Shown: piece by piece, positions 27,201-34,222 of the stretch
How the letters are laid out: each line of letters starts with the position of its first letter
How positions within the stretch are numbered: position 1 is the stretch's first letter
Origin: Alistipes finegoldii DSM 17242
GTDB taxonomy: Bacteria > Bacteroidota > Bacteroidia > Bacteroidales > Rikenellaceae
Direction: 5' to 3'
Length of the DNA stretch: 64,000 nt
Assembly: GCF_000265365.1 (NCBI RefSeq)
Contig: NC_018011.1
Location: 1,302,001 to 1,366,000 of the forward strand
Made by a program: the position numbers and the translations under genes
The notes under the pieces: model-generated
The model's input: the letters and a program-made list of their open reading frames with translations, nothing else
Told to the model about the DNA's origin: nothing
Databases searched by the model: none

Positions 27201-27341
27201 ACGGATCGTATATTCGGGAAACTCCTGCTTGGGGATGTGAACCAGTCCGTAGATGCCGAAAACGAACAGGCAGCCCACGAGCAGGAAGGTGATGCGGAAG
27301 TTGCGCATCGACCACGATATGATATTGACAGAGCGTCCCAT
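24291..27341 (-). CDS. RND efflux permease (AcrB/HAE-like)
   Basis: About 1016 residues with the twelve-helix RND plan: the first helix FRITFLLVGCLFVFGIYGL, a large periplasmic porter region, and the TM4-like segment VVLGMIVDNSIVVIDG. The first of the two AcrB proton-relay Asp residues is retained and the second is Asn, as in a number of other RND families. The start at 27341 (MGRSVN) overlaps the adaptor stop as TGATG; an in-frame GTG at 27347 is possible but less likely. The substrate cannot be told. Order adaptor, permease, outer-membrane factor is the normal tripartite operon. Confidence 0.93.
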   Translation of the reverse strand: MGRSVNIISWSMRNFRITFLLVGCLFVFGIYGLVHIPKQEFPEYTIRQGVVVGVYPGATSEEVEEQLAKPLEQFLMTYKEVKRSKTTSTSQNGMCYVMVELNDDVNDKDEVWSKIKHGLAAFKMQLPAGVAALVTNDDFGDTSALLITLESDTRSYRELKGYMDDLSDRLRRIESVSNLRPYGVQQEQISVYADHDRLAAYGIGEKVLSAALASQGLTPAGGSVSNGETETPIHIAPSLAGEREVAEQIVWSDPEGHVLRVKDVARVVREYDDPDSYIRNNGHRCVLLSMEMRGGYNIVEYGREVDEVLHAFMEEELPSDVAVQRIADQAKVVGDSVHSFLRDLFVAMAIIILVMMLLFPLRSAVVAAVTIPLSTFISVGVMYLCGIPLNTVTLAALVVVLGMIVDNSIVVIDGYLDYIGRGHSRWYAAVESAREFFPSLLLATICICMIFYPILFTMTGMMRDFLTYFPWTITINLMVSLLLAVLVIPFLEIVIIPAVQPRKEGRKSVTDRVHDVYRRVLAWTFRHGWLTISLGLASVAVSLVLATQLKLRMVPFADRDQFAVEIYLRPDTPLERTGAVADSVYRMLRADGRVKSVTSFVGCSSPRFQMSYAPQIAGKNYAQFIVNTTSIDDTEDILDLYADAWADRFPEAYVKFKQLDYQNVPSLEFRFYGSDIDSLRAAGDRLMDRMRRMPELMWVHSDYEDPRAVVDVRLDPVTAPQLGVTRTLAAVNLALAAGDVPVGAVWEGDYKLPVVLKNDVRRGERSLSDVGDTYVSSPVPGVSVPLRQIADVGPAWSESKIVHRNGMRCLTVTADLKRGANAMRVNSRISELIDKELTLPAGIATELGGAYEFDWETIPPIASGLTISLVIIFFFILVNFRKFGITLVVMASMSLCLFGAVVGLRIADFTIGLTSVLGFITLLGMIVRNVILMYQHAEDKRKVCHWSGRLAAYDAGKRRMVPIFLTTATTAVGVVPMMLGGSTFWAPVGITIFAGGIGSLILVVTILPVLYSKIYK

Positions 27342-28351
27342 CACCACACGACTTTACTGCCTTCGCCGATCTTCTGCATGCCGTCCACCACGATCCGGTC
27401 GCCGCTCCGGACGCCGTCCTCCAGCACGACGGCGTTGTTCACCAGACGGCCCGTCGTCACGGCCGTACGCACGGCCGAGTCGCCGCGCACGGTCCATACG
27501 AAACGGCTTCCGTCGCCCGCCTGCTGTACGGCGCGCACCGGAAGCGCGATCTGCTCGGCGGCACCCGCAGGCGAAACCTCCACGCGGCAGACCATGCCCG
27601 GCAGCAGCTCGCCCCCGGCGTTGGCCAGTGCGGCCCGCACGTCGTAGGTGTGCGCCGCAGGATTCGCCACGGCGCCCTTTTCGACCTTCCCGGCCTGAAA
27701 CGTGCGGTCTCCGAGCGCCGGAACGGTTATCCGCATGCGACTGTCGGCGCCGATCGCGGCGATCTCCTGTTCGGGAACGGAGAAGCGCACCTTGACGGTT
27801 CCGATTTGCAGCAGCTTCATCACCGGAACGCCCGGCAGCACCGTCTCGCCGGCCGAAGCCCGCCGCTCGCCGACCACACCGTCGAACGGAGCGTACAGCG
27901 CGCAGTCGCTCAGGTTCTTCTTGGCGATTTCGAAAAGCGACTCGGCCTGACGGAGCCGGGTCTGCGCTTCGACCCATTTGATTTCGGGCAGACTTTGGGC
28001 CTCGTACAGCTGGCGGAGACGCCCGCAGGCGTCTTCGGCCTGCTCCAGCGACGCCCGCGCGGCGTCGAAGGTCTGCCGGGCCGAAGTAGAATCGAGTTCG
28101 GCCAGCAGCTGCCCTTTCCGCACGCGCTGTCCTTCGTCGGCCAGCGTGCGGGCGACGGTCCCGGCGACGGGAAAACTCAGGGATGCCGAAGCCTCCTCCT
28201 CGACCGAACCTACGTACACGGCCGCGCCGAAGCCGGCCGACGGCGCGGCGACGATCGTCGTCACCCGCAGCGGATCGGCCGTCCGGGTGTTTTTCGGAGA
28301 AGAACAGCCCGCCGCAATGAGCAGCAAGGCCCAGAAAATCGTTCGTTTCAT
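27341..28351 (-). CDS. RND efflux periplasmic adaptor (membrane fusion) lipoprotein
   Basis: A 336-residue protein with lipoprotein signal LLLIAAGCSSPKN. The HlyD/MFP order is visible: a beta-barrel strand region, the lipoyl half-motif FPVAGTVARTLADEGQRVRKG (about residue 60), a helical hairpin (about 90-145: RASLEQAEDACGRLRQLYEA), the second lipoyl half YAPFDGVVGERRASAGE, and a C-terminal RIVVDGMQKIGEGSKVVW membrane-proximal domain. First gene of the pump operon; its stop overlaps the permease start by one base. The opposite-strand AraC gene starts 152 bp away and is the likely regulator. Confidence 0.93.
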   Translation of the reverse strand: MKRTIFWALLLIAAGCSSPKNTRTADPLRVTTIVAAPSAGFGAAVYVGSVEEEASASLSFPVAGTVARTLADEGQRVRKGQLLAELDSTSARQTFDAARASLEQAEDACGRLRQLYEAQSLPEIKWVEAQTRLRQAESLFEIAKKNLSDCALYAPFDGVVGERRASAGETVLPGVPVMKLLQIGTVKVRFSVPEQEIAAIGADSRMRITVPALGDRTFQAGKVEKGAVANPAAHTYDVRAALANAGGELLPGMVCRVEVSPAGAAEQIALPVRAVQQAGDGSRFVWTVRGDSAVRTAVTTGRLVNNAVVLEDGVRSGDRIVVDGMQKIGEGSKVVW

Positions 28352-28475
28352 TGGTTTACAGTTTTTCGATGCAAAGTTCCCCTTTTGCGGAGCGGCAGAA
28401 AAGGCCGCCGTGTCGGCTAAACTCGTCGATTCGTTCGATTTTGAACCTTTCGGCGAATATCAACCGGCAAATTGT

Positions 28476-28483
28476 TATATTTG
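28476..28483 (+). promoter_or_regulatory. -7 box for the AraC regulator
   Basis: TATATTTG, matching the consensus, 20 nt upstream of the ATG at 28504. Its presence supports that start over the longer open frame from 28351. Confidence 0.5.
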
Positions 28484-28503
28484 TACGAAAAATCCACGAC
28501 AAA

Positions 28504-29421
28504 ATGAACGAAAAGGATATCCAGAGCTTTTCGCTCGCCACGCTGATCGACGTCTGCGGCCGCCGTCCCGGAGACATCTGCTACGACGGCTGTCTGATCG
28601 CGTCGCGCGTCAACGTGCAGGACGAAATCGACATCGACCTGTTCCGCTATCCGACGCGCATCGACGCCTTCGTCATCCTGTTCTGTTCCAAAGGTTCGGG
28701 AACCTTCACCTCGAACCTGACGCGGCATACGCTCACGGAGAATTCGATCTTCGTACACCTGCCGGGGTCGATCATCCAAGCCGAATCGACCGAGGAGATC
28801 GCGCTGCACGCCGTGATCTGCGAAGAGGAGTTCATCAGGCGCATCAACATAGACATCAGGCTGCTCTCGCAGCTGTTCCTGCACGTGGAGAAGCAGCCCT
28901 GTCTCAAACTCGACGAAAAGGAGTGGACGGGAATCACCCGGTCGTTCGAGGAACTCGGCGCCGAGGGTACGGAGATGCCGGCGGACGTCTATTCCGCCGA
29001 GGTCATACGTTCGATCATCCGGACGCTGGCCTACAAGGTGTGCCGCGTCATCGGACGTCACATCGAAACGAGCGGAGAGCGGCAGATCTCGGCGCGCAGC
29101 CGCAACGACGAGTATTTCAGCCAGTTCATGAATATTCTGGGCAAACACTACACGCAGGAGCGATCGGTGGGCTTCTATGCCGGACAGCTGAACCTGACGC
29201 CCAAATACCTGACGACGCTCATCCGCAAGACCAGCGGCCGGACGGCCGTCGAGTGGATCGACGACTACGTCGTGCTCGAAGCCAAGAACCTGCTGAAATA
29301 CTCCACGATGAGCATTCAGGAGATCGCCTATTACCTGAATTTTTCCAACCAGTCGTTCTTCGGCAAATACTTCAAGAGCCATACGGGCATGACGCCTTCG
29401 GCCTACCGGATCGGCAGGTAG
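28504..29421 (+). CDS. AraC family transcriptional regulator (divergent to efflux operon)
   Basis: 305 residues from the ATG at 28504. The N-terminal two thirds form a cupin-like sensor region (FRYPTRIDAFVILFCSKGSG, TLTENSIFVHLPGSIIQAES). The C-terminal 100 residues contain the two AraC helix-turn-helix units: YAGQLNLTPKYLTTLIRKTS and MSIQEIAYYLNFSNQSFFGK, ending HTGMTPSAYR. It is divergent from the adaptor/permease/TolC operon across a 152-bp gap, a common arrangement for a pump regulator. The inducer is unknown. The frame is open back to 28351, but the -7 box at 28476 argues against the longer form. Confidence 0.9.
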   Translation: MNEKDIQSFSLATLIDVCGRRPGDICYDGCLIASRVNVQDEIDIDLFRYPTRIDAFVILFCSKGSGTFTSNLTRHTLTENSIFVHLPGSIIQAESTEEIALHAVICEEEFIRRINIDIRLLSQLFLHVEKQPCLKLDEKEWTGITRSFEELGAEGTEMPADVYSAEVIRSIIRTLAYKVCRVIGRHIETSGERQISARSRNDEYFSQFMNILGKHYTQERSVGFYAGQLNLTPKYLTTLIRKTSGRTAVEWIDDYVVLEAKNLLKYSTMSIQEIAYYLNFSNQSFFGKYFKSHTGMTPSAYRIGR

Positions 29422-29444
29422 CCGCCGGTCGGGCATGCCGCCCC

Positions 29445-30356
29445 TTATCCCCGCGTCCGATACTGATTCGGCGTGCAGCCGGCATGCCGTCTGAAGAAGC
29501 GGACGAAATGCTGCGGATACTGGAATCCCAGTTCGCCGGCCACCTGCCCGATCGTCTTGTCCGGGTCGAGCAGGCTCTCTTTCGCCGCGTCGATCATCTT
29601 CAGTTGGATATACTCCTGCGCCGATTTTCCGGTCTCCTTTTTGACCAGATCGCCGAAATAGTTGGGCGAAAGGCATATCTTGTCGGCGAAATAGCGCACC
29701 GACGGCAGTCCCTCCCTCGCGGCGACGCCCTCCGAGAGGTAATCGTCCAGCAGTCGTTCGAAACGGGCCAGCGCATCGAGGTTCAGGTCTTCGCGCGTGA
29801 CGAACTGGCGTTCGTAAAAACGCATGCAATAGTCCAGCAGCAGCTCGATATTGGTGGCGATAAGCCCCTTCGAATGCTTGTCGATGGCGTGCCGCAACTC
29901 CATTTCGATCTTTTTCAGACAGTCGAGCACGATCGTCCGCTCCTCTTCCGACAGGTGCAGGGCTTCGTTGGCTTCGTAAGAGAAAAAGGTGTATTTCCTG
30001 ATTTTCCGTCCGAGCGACGTGCCGCGGATGAAGTCGGGATGAAACAGCAGTCCGACGGACTTCGTGGGAATCCCTTCGATATCGGTATAGCCGACGGTCT
30101 GTCCCGGAGCGATGCTGACCACGGTCTGGTCGTCGAAATCATACCCCGTCTTCCCGTAGTTGATTCGGCAGCCCCGCGTCTCCTTGAGGAAAACCGAATA
30201 GAATCCCATCGTCATCCGGTAGTTTCCCTGACTTTCGGCCGTGTCGAACCGGACCACGCCCACCAGCGGGTGGCGGGTCTCGAATCCGAAGAGTTTGTTG
30301 TAGCGGTCGATCGTATCGATCTTCAGAATTTCGTCCATACAGCTCGGTTTTTCCAT
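29445..30356 (-). CDS. AraC family transcriptional regulator (divergent to alpha/beta hydrolase)
   Basis: About 303 residues. The C-terminal AraC domain is clear: VRYFADKICLSPNYFGDLVK and TIGQVAGELGFQYPQHFVRF, ending HAGCTPNQYR. The N-terminal part (about 1-180) is a sensor region of unknown ligand, with SIAPGQTVGYTDIEG and LLFHPDFIRGTSL, of a type seen in Bacteroidetes regulators next to alpha/beta hydrolases or reductases. A -7 box on the minus strand (TATCTTTG, 30360-30367) overlaps the first ATG at 30362, so translation should begin at 30356 (near-leaderless) or 30338. Two pairs of direct repeats lie between it and the divergent hydrolase gene and are its probable operators. Confidence 0.9.
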   Translation of the reverse strand: MEKPSCMDEILKIDTIDRYNKLFGFETRHPLVGVVRFDTAESQGNYRMTMGFYSVFLKETRGCRINYGKTGYDFDDQTVVSIAPGQTVGYTDIEGIPTKSVGLLFHPDFIRGTSLGRKIRKYTFFSYEANEALHLSEEERTIVLDCLKKIEMELRHAIDKHSKGLIATNIELLLDYCMRFYERQFVTREDLNLDALARFERLLDDYLSEGVAAREGLPSVRYFADKICLSPNYFGDLVKKETGKSAQEYIQLKMIDAAKESLLDPDKTIGQVAGELGFQYPQHFVRFFRRHAGCTPNQYRTRG

Positions 30357-30408
30357 ACGCAAAGATAGCGCTTTTTCCCGTACGCGGTGCGGGCGTCGGT
30401 GCGAAACA

Positions 30409-30515
30409 GTAATCGGGGTAACTTTATCCGTAATCGGGGTAGCCGGCTGTCAGACAGCAGATTCGCTTCAGCTTCAAAAACCGTAATCCGGGTAATTTCA
30501 TCCGTAATCCGGATA
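30409..30515. promoter_or_regulatory. Two pairs of 21-bp-spaced direct repeats, candidate AraC operators
   Basis: GTAATCGGGGTA occurs at 30409-30420 and 30430-30441. GTAATCCGGGTA and GTAATCCGGATA occur at 30483-30494 and 30504-30515. Within each pair the period is exactly 21 bp (two helical turns), the classic spacing for AraC half-sites. The first pair lies upstream of the AraC -7 box, the second directly upstream of the hydrolase -7 box. Confidence 0.7.
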
Positions 30516-30538
30516 CCGGCCCGAAGCGTTTCGGCAAG

Positions 30539-30546
30539 TAATTTTG
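30539..30546 (+). promoter_or_regulatory. -7 box for the alpha/beta hydrolase gene
   Basis: TAATTTTG, 27 nt before the ATG at 30574. The distal AraC repeat pair ends 23 bp upstream, next to where a -33 element would sit, suggesting activation. Confidence 0.55.
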
Positions 30547-30573
30547 CAACGTGGAAATCACCGATAAAAAAAT

Positions 30574-31596
30574 ATGAAACGGATTCTAATTTTAACGACA
30601 ACACTTATTATGATGCACAACATCTCCTCCGCACAAACGGATGCGGACAATTTCTACCGAAGCGATGCGGTAACCGCAGAAAAGGTATCCTTCCCGAACC
30701 AGTACAAAATGAAGGTCGGCGCCAACCTCTTCCGGCCCAAGGAGATGAAACCGGGCGAAAAACGTCCCGCAATCATCGTCGGCCACCCGATGGGAGCCGT
30801 CAAGGAGCAGGCTGCGAACCTCTATGCGATCAAAATGGCCGAACGCGGATTCGTCACGCTCGCCATCGACCTGTCATTCTGGGGCGACAGCGAGGGAGAG
30901 CCGCGCAACACGGTCTCCCCGGAGATATACGCCGAGGATTTCAGCGCGGCGGCGGATTTCCTCGGAACGCGGGAGTTCGTCGAGCGCAGCGGCATCGGCG
31001 CAATCGGAATCTGCGGCAGCGGAAGTTTCGCCGTAAGCGCGGCGAAGATCGATCCCCGGCTGAAAGCCGTCGCCACGGTGAGCATGTACGACATGGGCGC
31101 AGCCAGCCGCAGCGGACTGAAAAACGCCCAGACACTTGAGCAGCGGAAGCGGATACTGGCCGAAGCGGCGGAACAGCGCTACGCGGAGTTTACGGGCGGG
31201 GAAACCGCATACACCGGCGGCACGGCAGACGAGCTGACGGAAAACTCCACCCCGGTCGAGCGGGAATTCTACGCCTTCTACCGCACGCCGCGCGGAGAGT
31301 TCACGCCCGAAGGGGCGACGCACCGGACGACCACGCACCCCACGCTCGCAAGCAACGTGAAGTTCATGAACTTCTACCCCTTCAACGACATCGAGACCAT
31401 CTCGCCGCGTCCGCTGCTCTTCATCGTCGGGGAAAACGCCCATTCGCGCGAATTCAGCGAGGACGCCTTCAGACGGGCCGCCGAGCCGAAAGAGCTGTAT
31501 GTCGTACCGGGCGCGGGGCACGTCGATCTCTACGACCGCACGGGGCTGATCCCGTTCGACAAGCTGGAAGAGTTCTTCGGAAACAGCCTGAAATAA
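30574..31596 (+). CDS. Exported alpha/beta hydrolase (dienelactone hydrolase-like)
   Basis: 340 residues with a Sec-type signal (MKRILILTTTLIMMHNISSA). The fold is that of COG1073-type alpha/beta hydrolases: PAIIVGHPMGAVKEQAANLY (oxyanion region), GIGAIGICGSGSFAVSA (nucleophile elbow, about residue 147), and a late VVPGAGHVDLYDR with the catalytic His. The elbow reads G-x-C-x-G, so the nucleophile would be Cys, as in dienelactone hydrolase, not Ser. It is controlled by the divergent AraC gene. In related loci such a hydrolase is followed by an MFS transporter gene; here only a fused remnant of one remains. The substrate is unknown. Confidence 0.85.
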   Translation: MKRILILTTTLIMMHNISSAQTDADNFYRSDAVTAEKVSFPNQYKMKVGANLFRPKEMKPGEKRPAIIVGHPMGAVKEQAANLYAIKMAERGFVTLAIDLSFWGDSEGEPRNTVSPEIYAEDFSAAADFLGTREFVERSGIGAIGICGSGSFAVSAAKIDPRLKAVATVSMYDMGAASRSGLKNAQTLEQRKRILAEAAEQRYAEFTGGETAYTGGTADELTENSTPVEREFYAFYRTPRGEFTPEGATHRTTTHPTLASNVKFMNFYPFNDIETISPRPLLFIVGENAHSREFSEDAFRRAAEPKELYVVPGAGHVDLYDRTGLIPFDKLEEFFGNSLK

Positions 31597-31608
31597 GACG
31601 GAACGACC

Positions 31609-32085
31609 ATGAAAAAACGGCTCGCATACAGTCCGGGAAGACTGGTTGCAATCCTGACCTTCGGCGTCTTCGGCATCATCAACACCGAAATGGGCGTCGT
31701 CGGGATTATCCCGCAGATCGCCGAAACTTTCGGGGTGACGGTTCCGCAGGCGGGGTGGACGGTGGGCGTCTTCGCGCTTATCGTCGCCGTCTCGGCCCCG
31801 GTGATGCCGCTGTTGTTTTCAGGCACCGACCGCCGGACCGGCTCCGTAGTCTTCGCCTACGACCTCAATCCGCGCTACGGGGAGCAGCTGCCCTCCGTAC
31901 GGCTGACCGGACTGGCCCCCGATCTGCGCTACCGCATCCGCGAAATAAACCTCATGCCGGGGCAGAATCCGCGTATCGAGCACAACGACCGCGTCGTAAG
32001 CGGCGATTACCTGATGAAGGCAGGTTTGAAACTCTTCTCGACGGACCGCGCCCGCAGCGTCGTCGTCGAGCTGAAAGCCGAATGA
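31609..32085 (+). pseudogene. MFS transporter N-terminus fused in frame to alpha-galactosidase (GH36) C-terminus
   Basis: 158 residues that join two unrelated families. Residues 1-72 are the start of a 12-helix MFS (DHA1-type) transporter (VAILTFGVFGIINTEMGVVG, AETFGVTVPQAGWTVG, APVMPLLFSG). Residues of about 73-158 match the C-terminal beta-sandwich of Bacteroidetes GH36 alpha-galactosidases (SVVFAYDLNPRYGEQ, LRYRIREINLMPGQNP, SGDYLMKAGLKL). The rest of both proteins, about 300 and 600 residues, is missing. The simplest reading is an internal deletion that fused an MFS gene to a downstream alpha-galactosidase gene, perhaps through a short shared Asp-Arg-Arg coding stretch. The product is unlikely to work as either parent. 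It lies 12 bp after the hydrolase. Confidence 0.75.
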
Positions 32086-32121
32086 CGGGAAGCGGAAACG
32101 AAGAACCGAAAAACAGAGGAG

Positions 32122-32152
32122 ACTCCGGATGCGAATGCACATCCGGAGTTTT
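32122..32152 (+). terminator. Rho-independent terminator
   Basis: A perfect 10-bp stem (ACTCCGGATG/CATCCGGAGT) with an 8-nt loop, then a short T run. It lies 37 bp after the fusion remnant. Confidence 0.65.
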
Positions 32153-32258
32153 CATTTGCCCCTCCCCAACAGATTAATGTCGTAACGGTTACCACGCAAG
32201 TTGGAGGTTTGCTTCAGGATTTTCACCTTTGCCGCCATAAAACCCTAACGAACCTGAT

Positions 32259-32516
32259 ATGACCATAAAAACCTGCAAATTCCGCATCGGCGACGTCTAT
32301 TTGTTCCATACGACAGATCCCGGCTGCGACAGCCGAACGTCGCTATGGGGAATCGTCGGCAATCGGGACGCCGAGAACCGCATCTGTCTGGAAACCTCCT
32401 CGGCGAATCTGAGAAAGTATGATTATTGGACCGTTCTGCCCGCCGAATACCAATTTTGCAGGCTCTCCACGCGAGAGGAATTGAGGGACTTCTCTTTTAA
32501 CCTGAACCGCAATTAA
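32259..32516 (+). CDS. Small hypothetical protein
   Basis: 85 residues, not recognised. It reads as a compact soluble protein (FRIGDVYLFHTTDPGCDSRT ... WTVLPAEYQFCRLST) with two Cys, no signal peptide and no membrane helix. It lies between terminators at 32122-32152 and 32914-32945, with another orphan gene 73 bp downstream. Its start context (ACCTGATATG) is unremarkable. It could be a domesticated accessory gene; support for being coding is codon-like composition and an intact frame only. Confidence 0.5.
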   Translation: MTIKTCKFRIGDVYLFHTTDPGCDSRTSLWGIVGNRDAENRICLETSSANLRKYDYWTVLPAEYQFCRLSTREELRDFSFNLNRN

Positions 32517-32589
32517 TTGCGTAAATTTTAGTGAGCAATATCGCTCAAAAACTAAAATTTTTTATTTTATAAGTTACAATAATTCATAT

Positions 32590-32895
32590 ATGCGCCTGAG
32601 AGTCAAGGCGGTTCAGGAATTTGACCAAATGTATTATGAACCCGAATACAAGGCGAAATGCCACAAACGGGTTTGGAAACGGCTCGGACGTTACATCTTC
32701 GGCATTTCTTATCAGAGTTATCTGGATTATCTGAAGATGGACGTTTCGGACATTCCGCCCACGCCGTTCGAGGCCCGGCAAGCCCAACGCAAGCTGGTGG
32801 ACAAACTGCTGGAGCGCGAACTTGAGCGGATGAAACACCCCGTCCGGCGGGAAAAACCGGAGGAGTGGAAAAAAGAACCTGTAGAACAGGGGTGA
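32590..32895 (+). CDS. Hypothetical helical protein
   Basis: 101 residues, not recognised. Strongly charged and mostly helical: a Tyr-rich segment (QMYYEPEYKAKCHKRVWKRL, YIFGISYQSYLDYLKMD), a Pro-containing linker (IPPTPFEARQAQ), then a basic/acidic helix (KLLERELERMKHPVRREKPE). It has no signal peptide. It is preceded by an AT-rich 73-bp gap and followed 18 bp later by a good terminator, so it looks like the last gene of a short unit. Bacteroidetes genomes carry many orphan genes of this size. Confidence 0.6.
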   Translation: MRLRVKAVQEFDQMYYEPEYKAKCHKRVWKRLGRYIFGISYQSYLDYLKMDVSDIPPTPFEARQAQRKLVDKLLERELERMKHPVRREKPEEWKKEPVEQG

Positions 32896-32913
32896 CGCCA
32901 ACTTTTTCAGCGG

Positions 32914-32945
32914 CGGGACGGGCTTTCGGGTCCGTCCCGTTTTTT
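32914..32945 (+). terminator. Rho-independent terminator
   Basis: An 8-bp GC stem (CGGGACGG/CCGTCCCG), a 10-nt loop and six T, 18 bp after the small helical protein gene. Confidence 0.8.
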
Positions 32946-33027
32946 CGGTCCGCAGCGTTTCAGCTTACCGGCCTCCCGGCCTCCTCCTCCCCGTCCTGCA
33001 TTTCAGTCATCCTGTCCAATACCCCTG

Positions 33028-33540
33028 CTATGCGCTCCCCCCCAAGGACGCCATCACCCGCTCGTCGTAATAGGTGGACAAATCCACGTTCGGCAGCACG
33101 TCCGACATAGCCATCGCCATCAGTTTGGAACTTAATACCGTCAGGTAGATAAGCGGGATATACGGGGGCCTGCTTATCCCGTCGGTCCGCATCGTGATCC
33201 GCTGCTGCGGAGCCACCAGACGCCCCGGTTTCTGGCCTTTTTTCTCGATGTTCCACAGCACGTTCTCTTCGGCCTGCGTGACATAGAGATTGAACGTCGT
33301 GTCGTTGACATATTCCGCCCGGTCGACCCAAAAATCGACGCCGTAATCTTCGGCCGTGGGATCGGCGCAGATGCCGCAGTCGGGCATGTCGCACATAATG
33401 GCCCGCAGGATGATGTTTTTGTCGGCCAGCTCCGCCGACTGCATTCTATTCAACGCCGCAATGCAGATATTGACCTGCGTCGCGTAAAAGCGGTCGATGG
33501 CCCGCAGGGCTTGTTCGGAATCGGGATCGTGCTGGTTCAT
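33028..33540 (-). CDS. Hypothetical protein
   Basis: 170 residues, not recognised. The N-terminal half is helical (SEQALRAIDRFYATQVNICI, NRMQSAELADKNIILRAIM) with a Cys cluster (CDMPDCGICADPTAEDYG) that could bind a metal. The C-terminal part has a hydrophobic stretch (PPYIPLIYLTVLSSKLMAMA), too short and polar to be called a membrane helix with confidence. The start is an ATG at 33540. It is transcribed against its left neighbours and is followed on its upstream side by about 0.8 kb of non-coding, hairpin-rich DNA. No context suggests a function. Confidence 0.55.
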   Translation of the reverse strand: MNQHDPDSEQALRAIDRFYATQVNICIAALNRMQSAELADKNIILRAIMCDMPDCGICADPTAEDYGVDFWVDRAEYVNDTTFNLYVTQAEENVLWNIEKKGQKPGRLVAPQQRITMRTDGISRPPYIPLIYLTVLSSKLMAMAMSDVLPNVDLSTYYDERVMASLGGSA

Positions 33541-33601
33541 CGTGGAATTTTTGCGTTGTTCATCAATGCACGTGCCGTTTTACGGCCGGAACACCGGTTT
33601 G

Positions 33602-33674
33602 AAAAAAGGGGCGGCTCCGACCGAACAAGTGACGCAACTTCACTTTAGGAAGAATTCAATGCGGAGACCGCCCC
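33602..33674 (-). terminator. Long-loop hairpin followed by T6 on minus strand
   Basis: GGGGCGG and CTCCG (33608-33619) pair with CGGAG and CCGCCCC (33662-33674), leaving one bulged base and an inner AAGTGA/TCACTT hairpin, with six T after the stem on the minus strand. It could be the end of a small RNA or of a read-through transcript. Confidence 0.45.
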
Positions 33675-33815
33675 GGCTACCAGATTTCAGGGACCGCTTC
33701 CGGCGCAATGCCTGCCGGCTGCATCCGGAATGCGGGATTGTATGTGTCGCTCAGAGAACCTTATGACGCCCGCCGCGATCGTGCGGCGTGAGGGCGTTCC
33801 CCCGCTCCCCGGCCC

Positions 33816-33861
33816 AAAAACGGACGTCCTGCCGCGCAGAACCTTGCGGCAGGAACGTCCG
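33816..33861 (-). terminator. Strong hairpin followed by T5 on minus strand
   Basis: CGGACGTCCTGCCGC (33821-33835) pairs with GCGGCAGGAACGTCCG (33846-33861), about 15 bp with one bulge. Five T follow on the minus strand. No protein gene ends nearby, so it may close a small RNA. Confidence 0.5.
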
Positions 33862-33986
33862 GCCCGTATTGTGCCAGAGCAGTAAAATATAATGGGGATT
33901 TTGGGCCTTCGGGTAATTCCGGAATCGGATGCGGCGGGACATTTTCTTCGGTTTTCGTTGGTGTGAATCCGCGTCCCGCAAGGGCA

Positions 33987-34217
33987 TAAAAAAGGGGGCG
34001 CGGTGTCAGCCCCTAACGACAGGTCATAGGAAACCCGAATCAGAAAGCTGTCCTGCGCCCCAGCCACGCCCTGCCCAAATATGAGCAGGACATAACTGGG
34101 ACTGACAACTATTATACCTGATTCAAACCCTCCCGAAAGAGGTTCCTATGTTTGTCGTTAGGTATAAAGAGTTGTTTACCCTTTATAGTTATGTCCGTCG
34201 GCTATGCCGAGCTATAC
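33987..34217 (-). ncRNA. Candidate structured non-coding RNA with crossing helices
   Basis: No credible protein gene covers this segment. A long helix joins 34012-34035 to 34141-34162 (about 22 bp, two small bulges). Inside it are 34037-34043 with 34118-34124 and 34050-34056 with 34085-34091. A second, crossing set of three co-linear helices joins 34088-34097 to 34187-34196, 34105-34110 to 34170-34175, and 34112-34118 to 34161-34167. On the minus strand a GGGGC/GCCCC hairpin and six T follow at about 33987-34012, and a -7 box lies at 34223-34230, giving an RNA of about 230 nt. The crossing sets imply either a large pseudoknot or two competing folds. It could be a 6S-like or other regulatory RNA; I do not recognise the family. 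Confidence 0.5.
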
Positions 34218-34222
34218 GACTG

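Noticed and set aside
30409..30515. CRISPR array
   Set aside because: Only four 12-bp units in two pairs, 9-bp and 41-bp gaps, no cas genes; the spacing fits AraC half-sites.
33687..34067. 126-codon and nested 78-codon minus-strand open frames
   Set aside because: They run through a T-run terminator and the helices of the candidate RNA; sequence is low in family-like features. A small protein cannot be fully excluded.
33987..34217. tmRNA, RNase P RNA or SRP RNA as identity for the structured RNA
   Set aside because: No tRNA-like T-arm or tag frame (tmRNA), no conserved P4 segments and too short (RNase P), no SRP apical loop signature.
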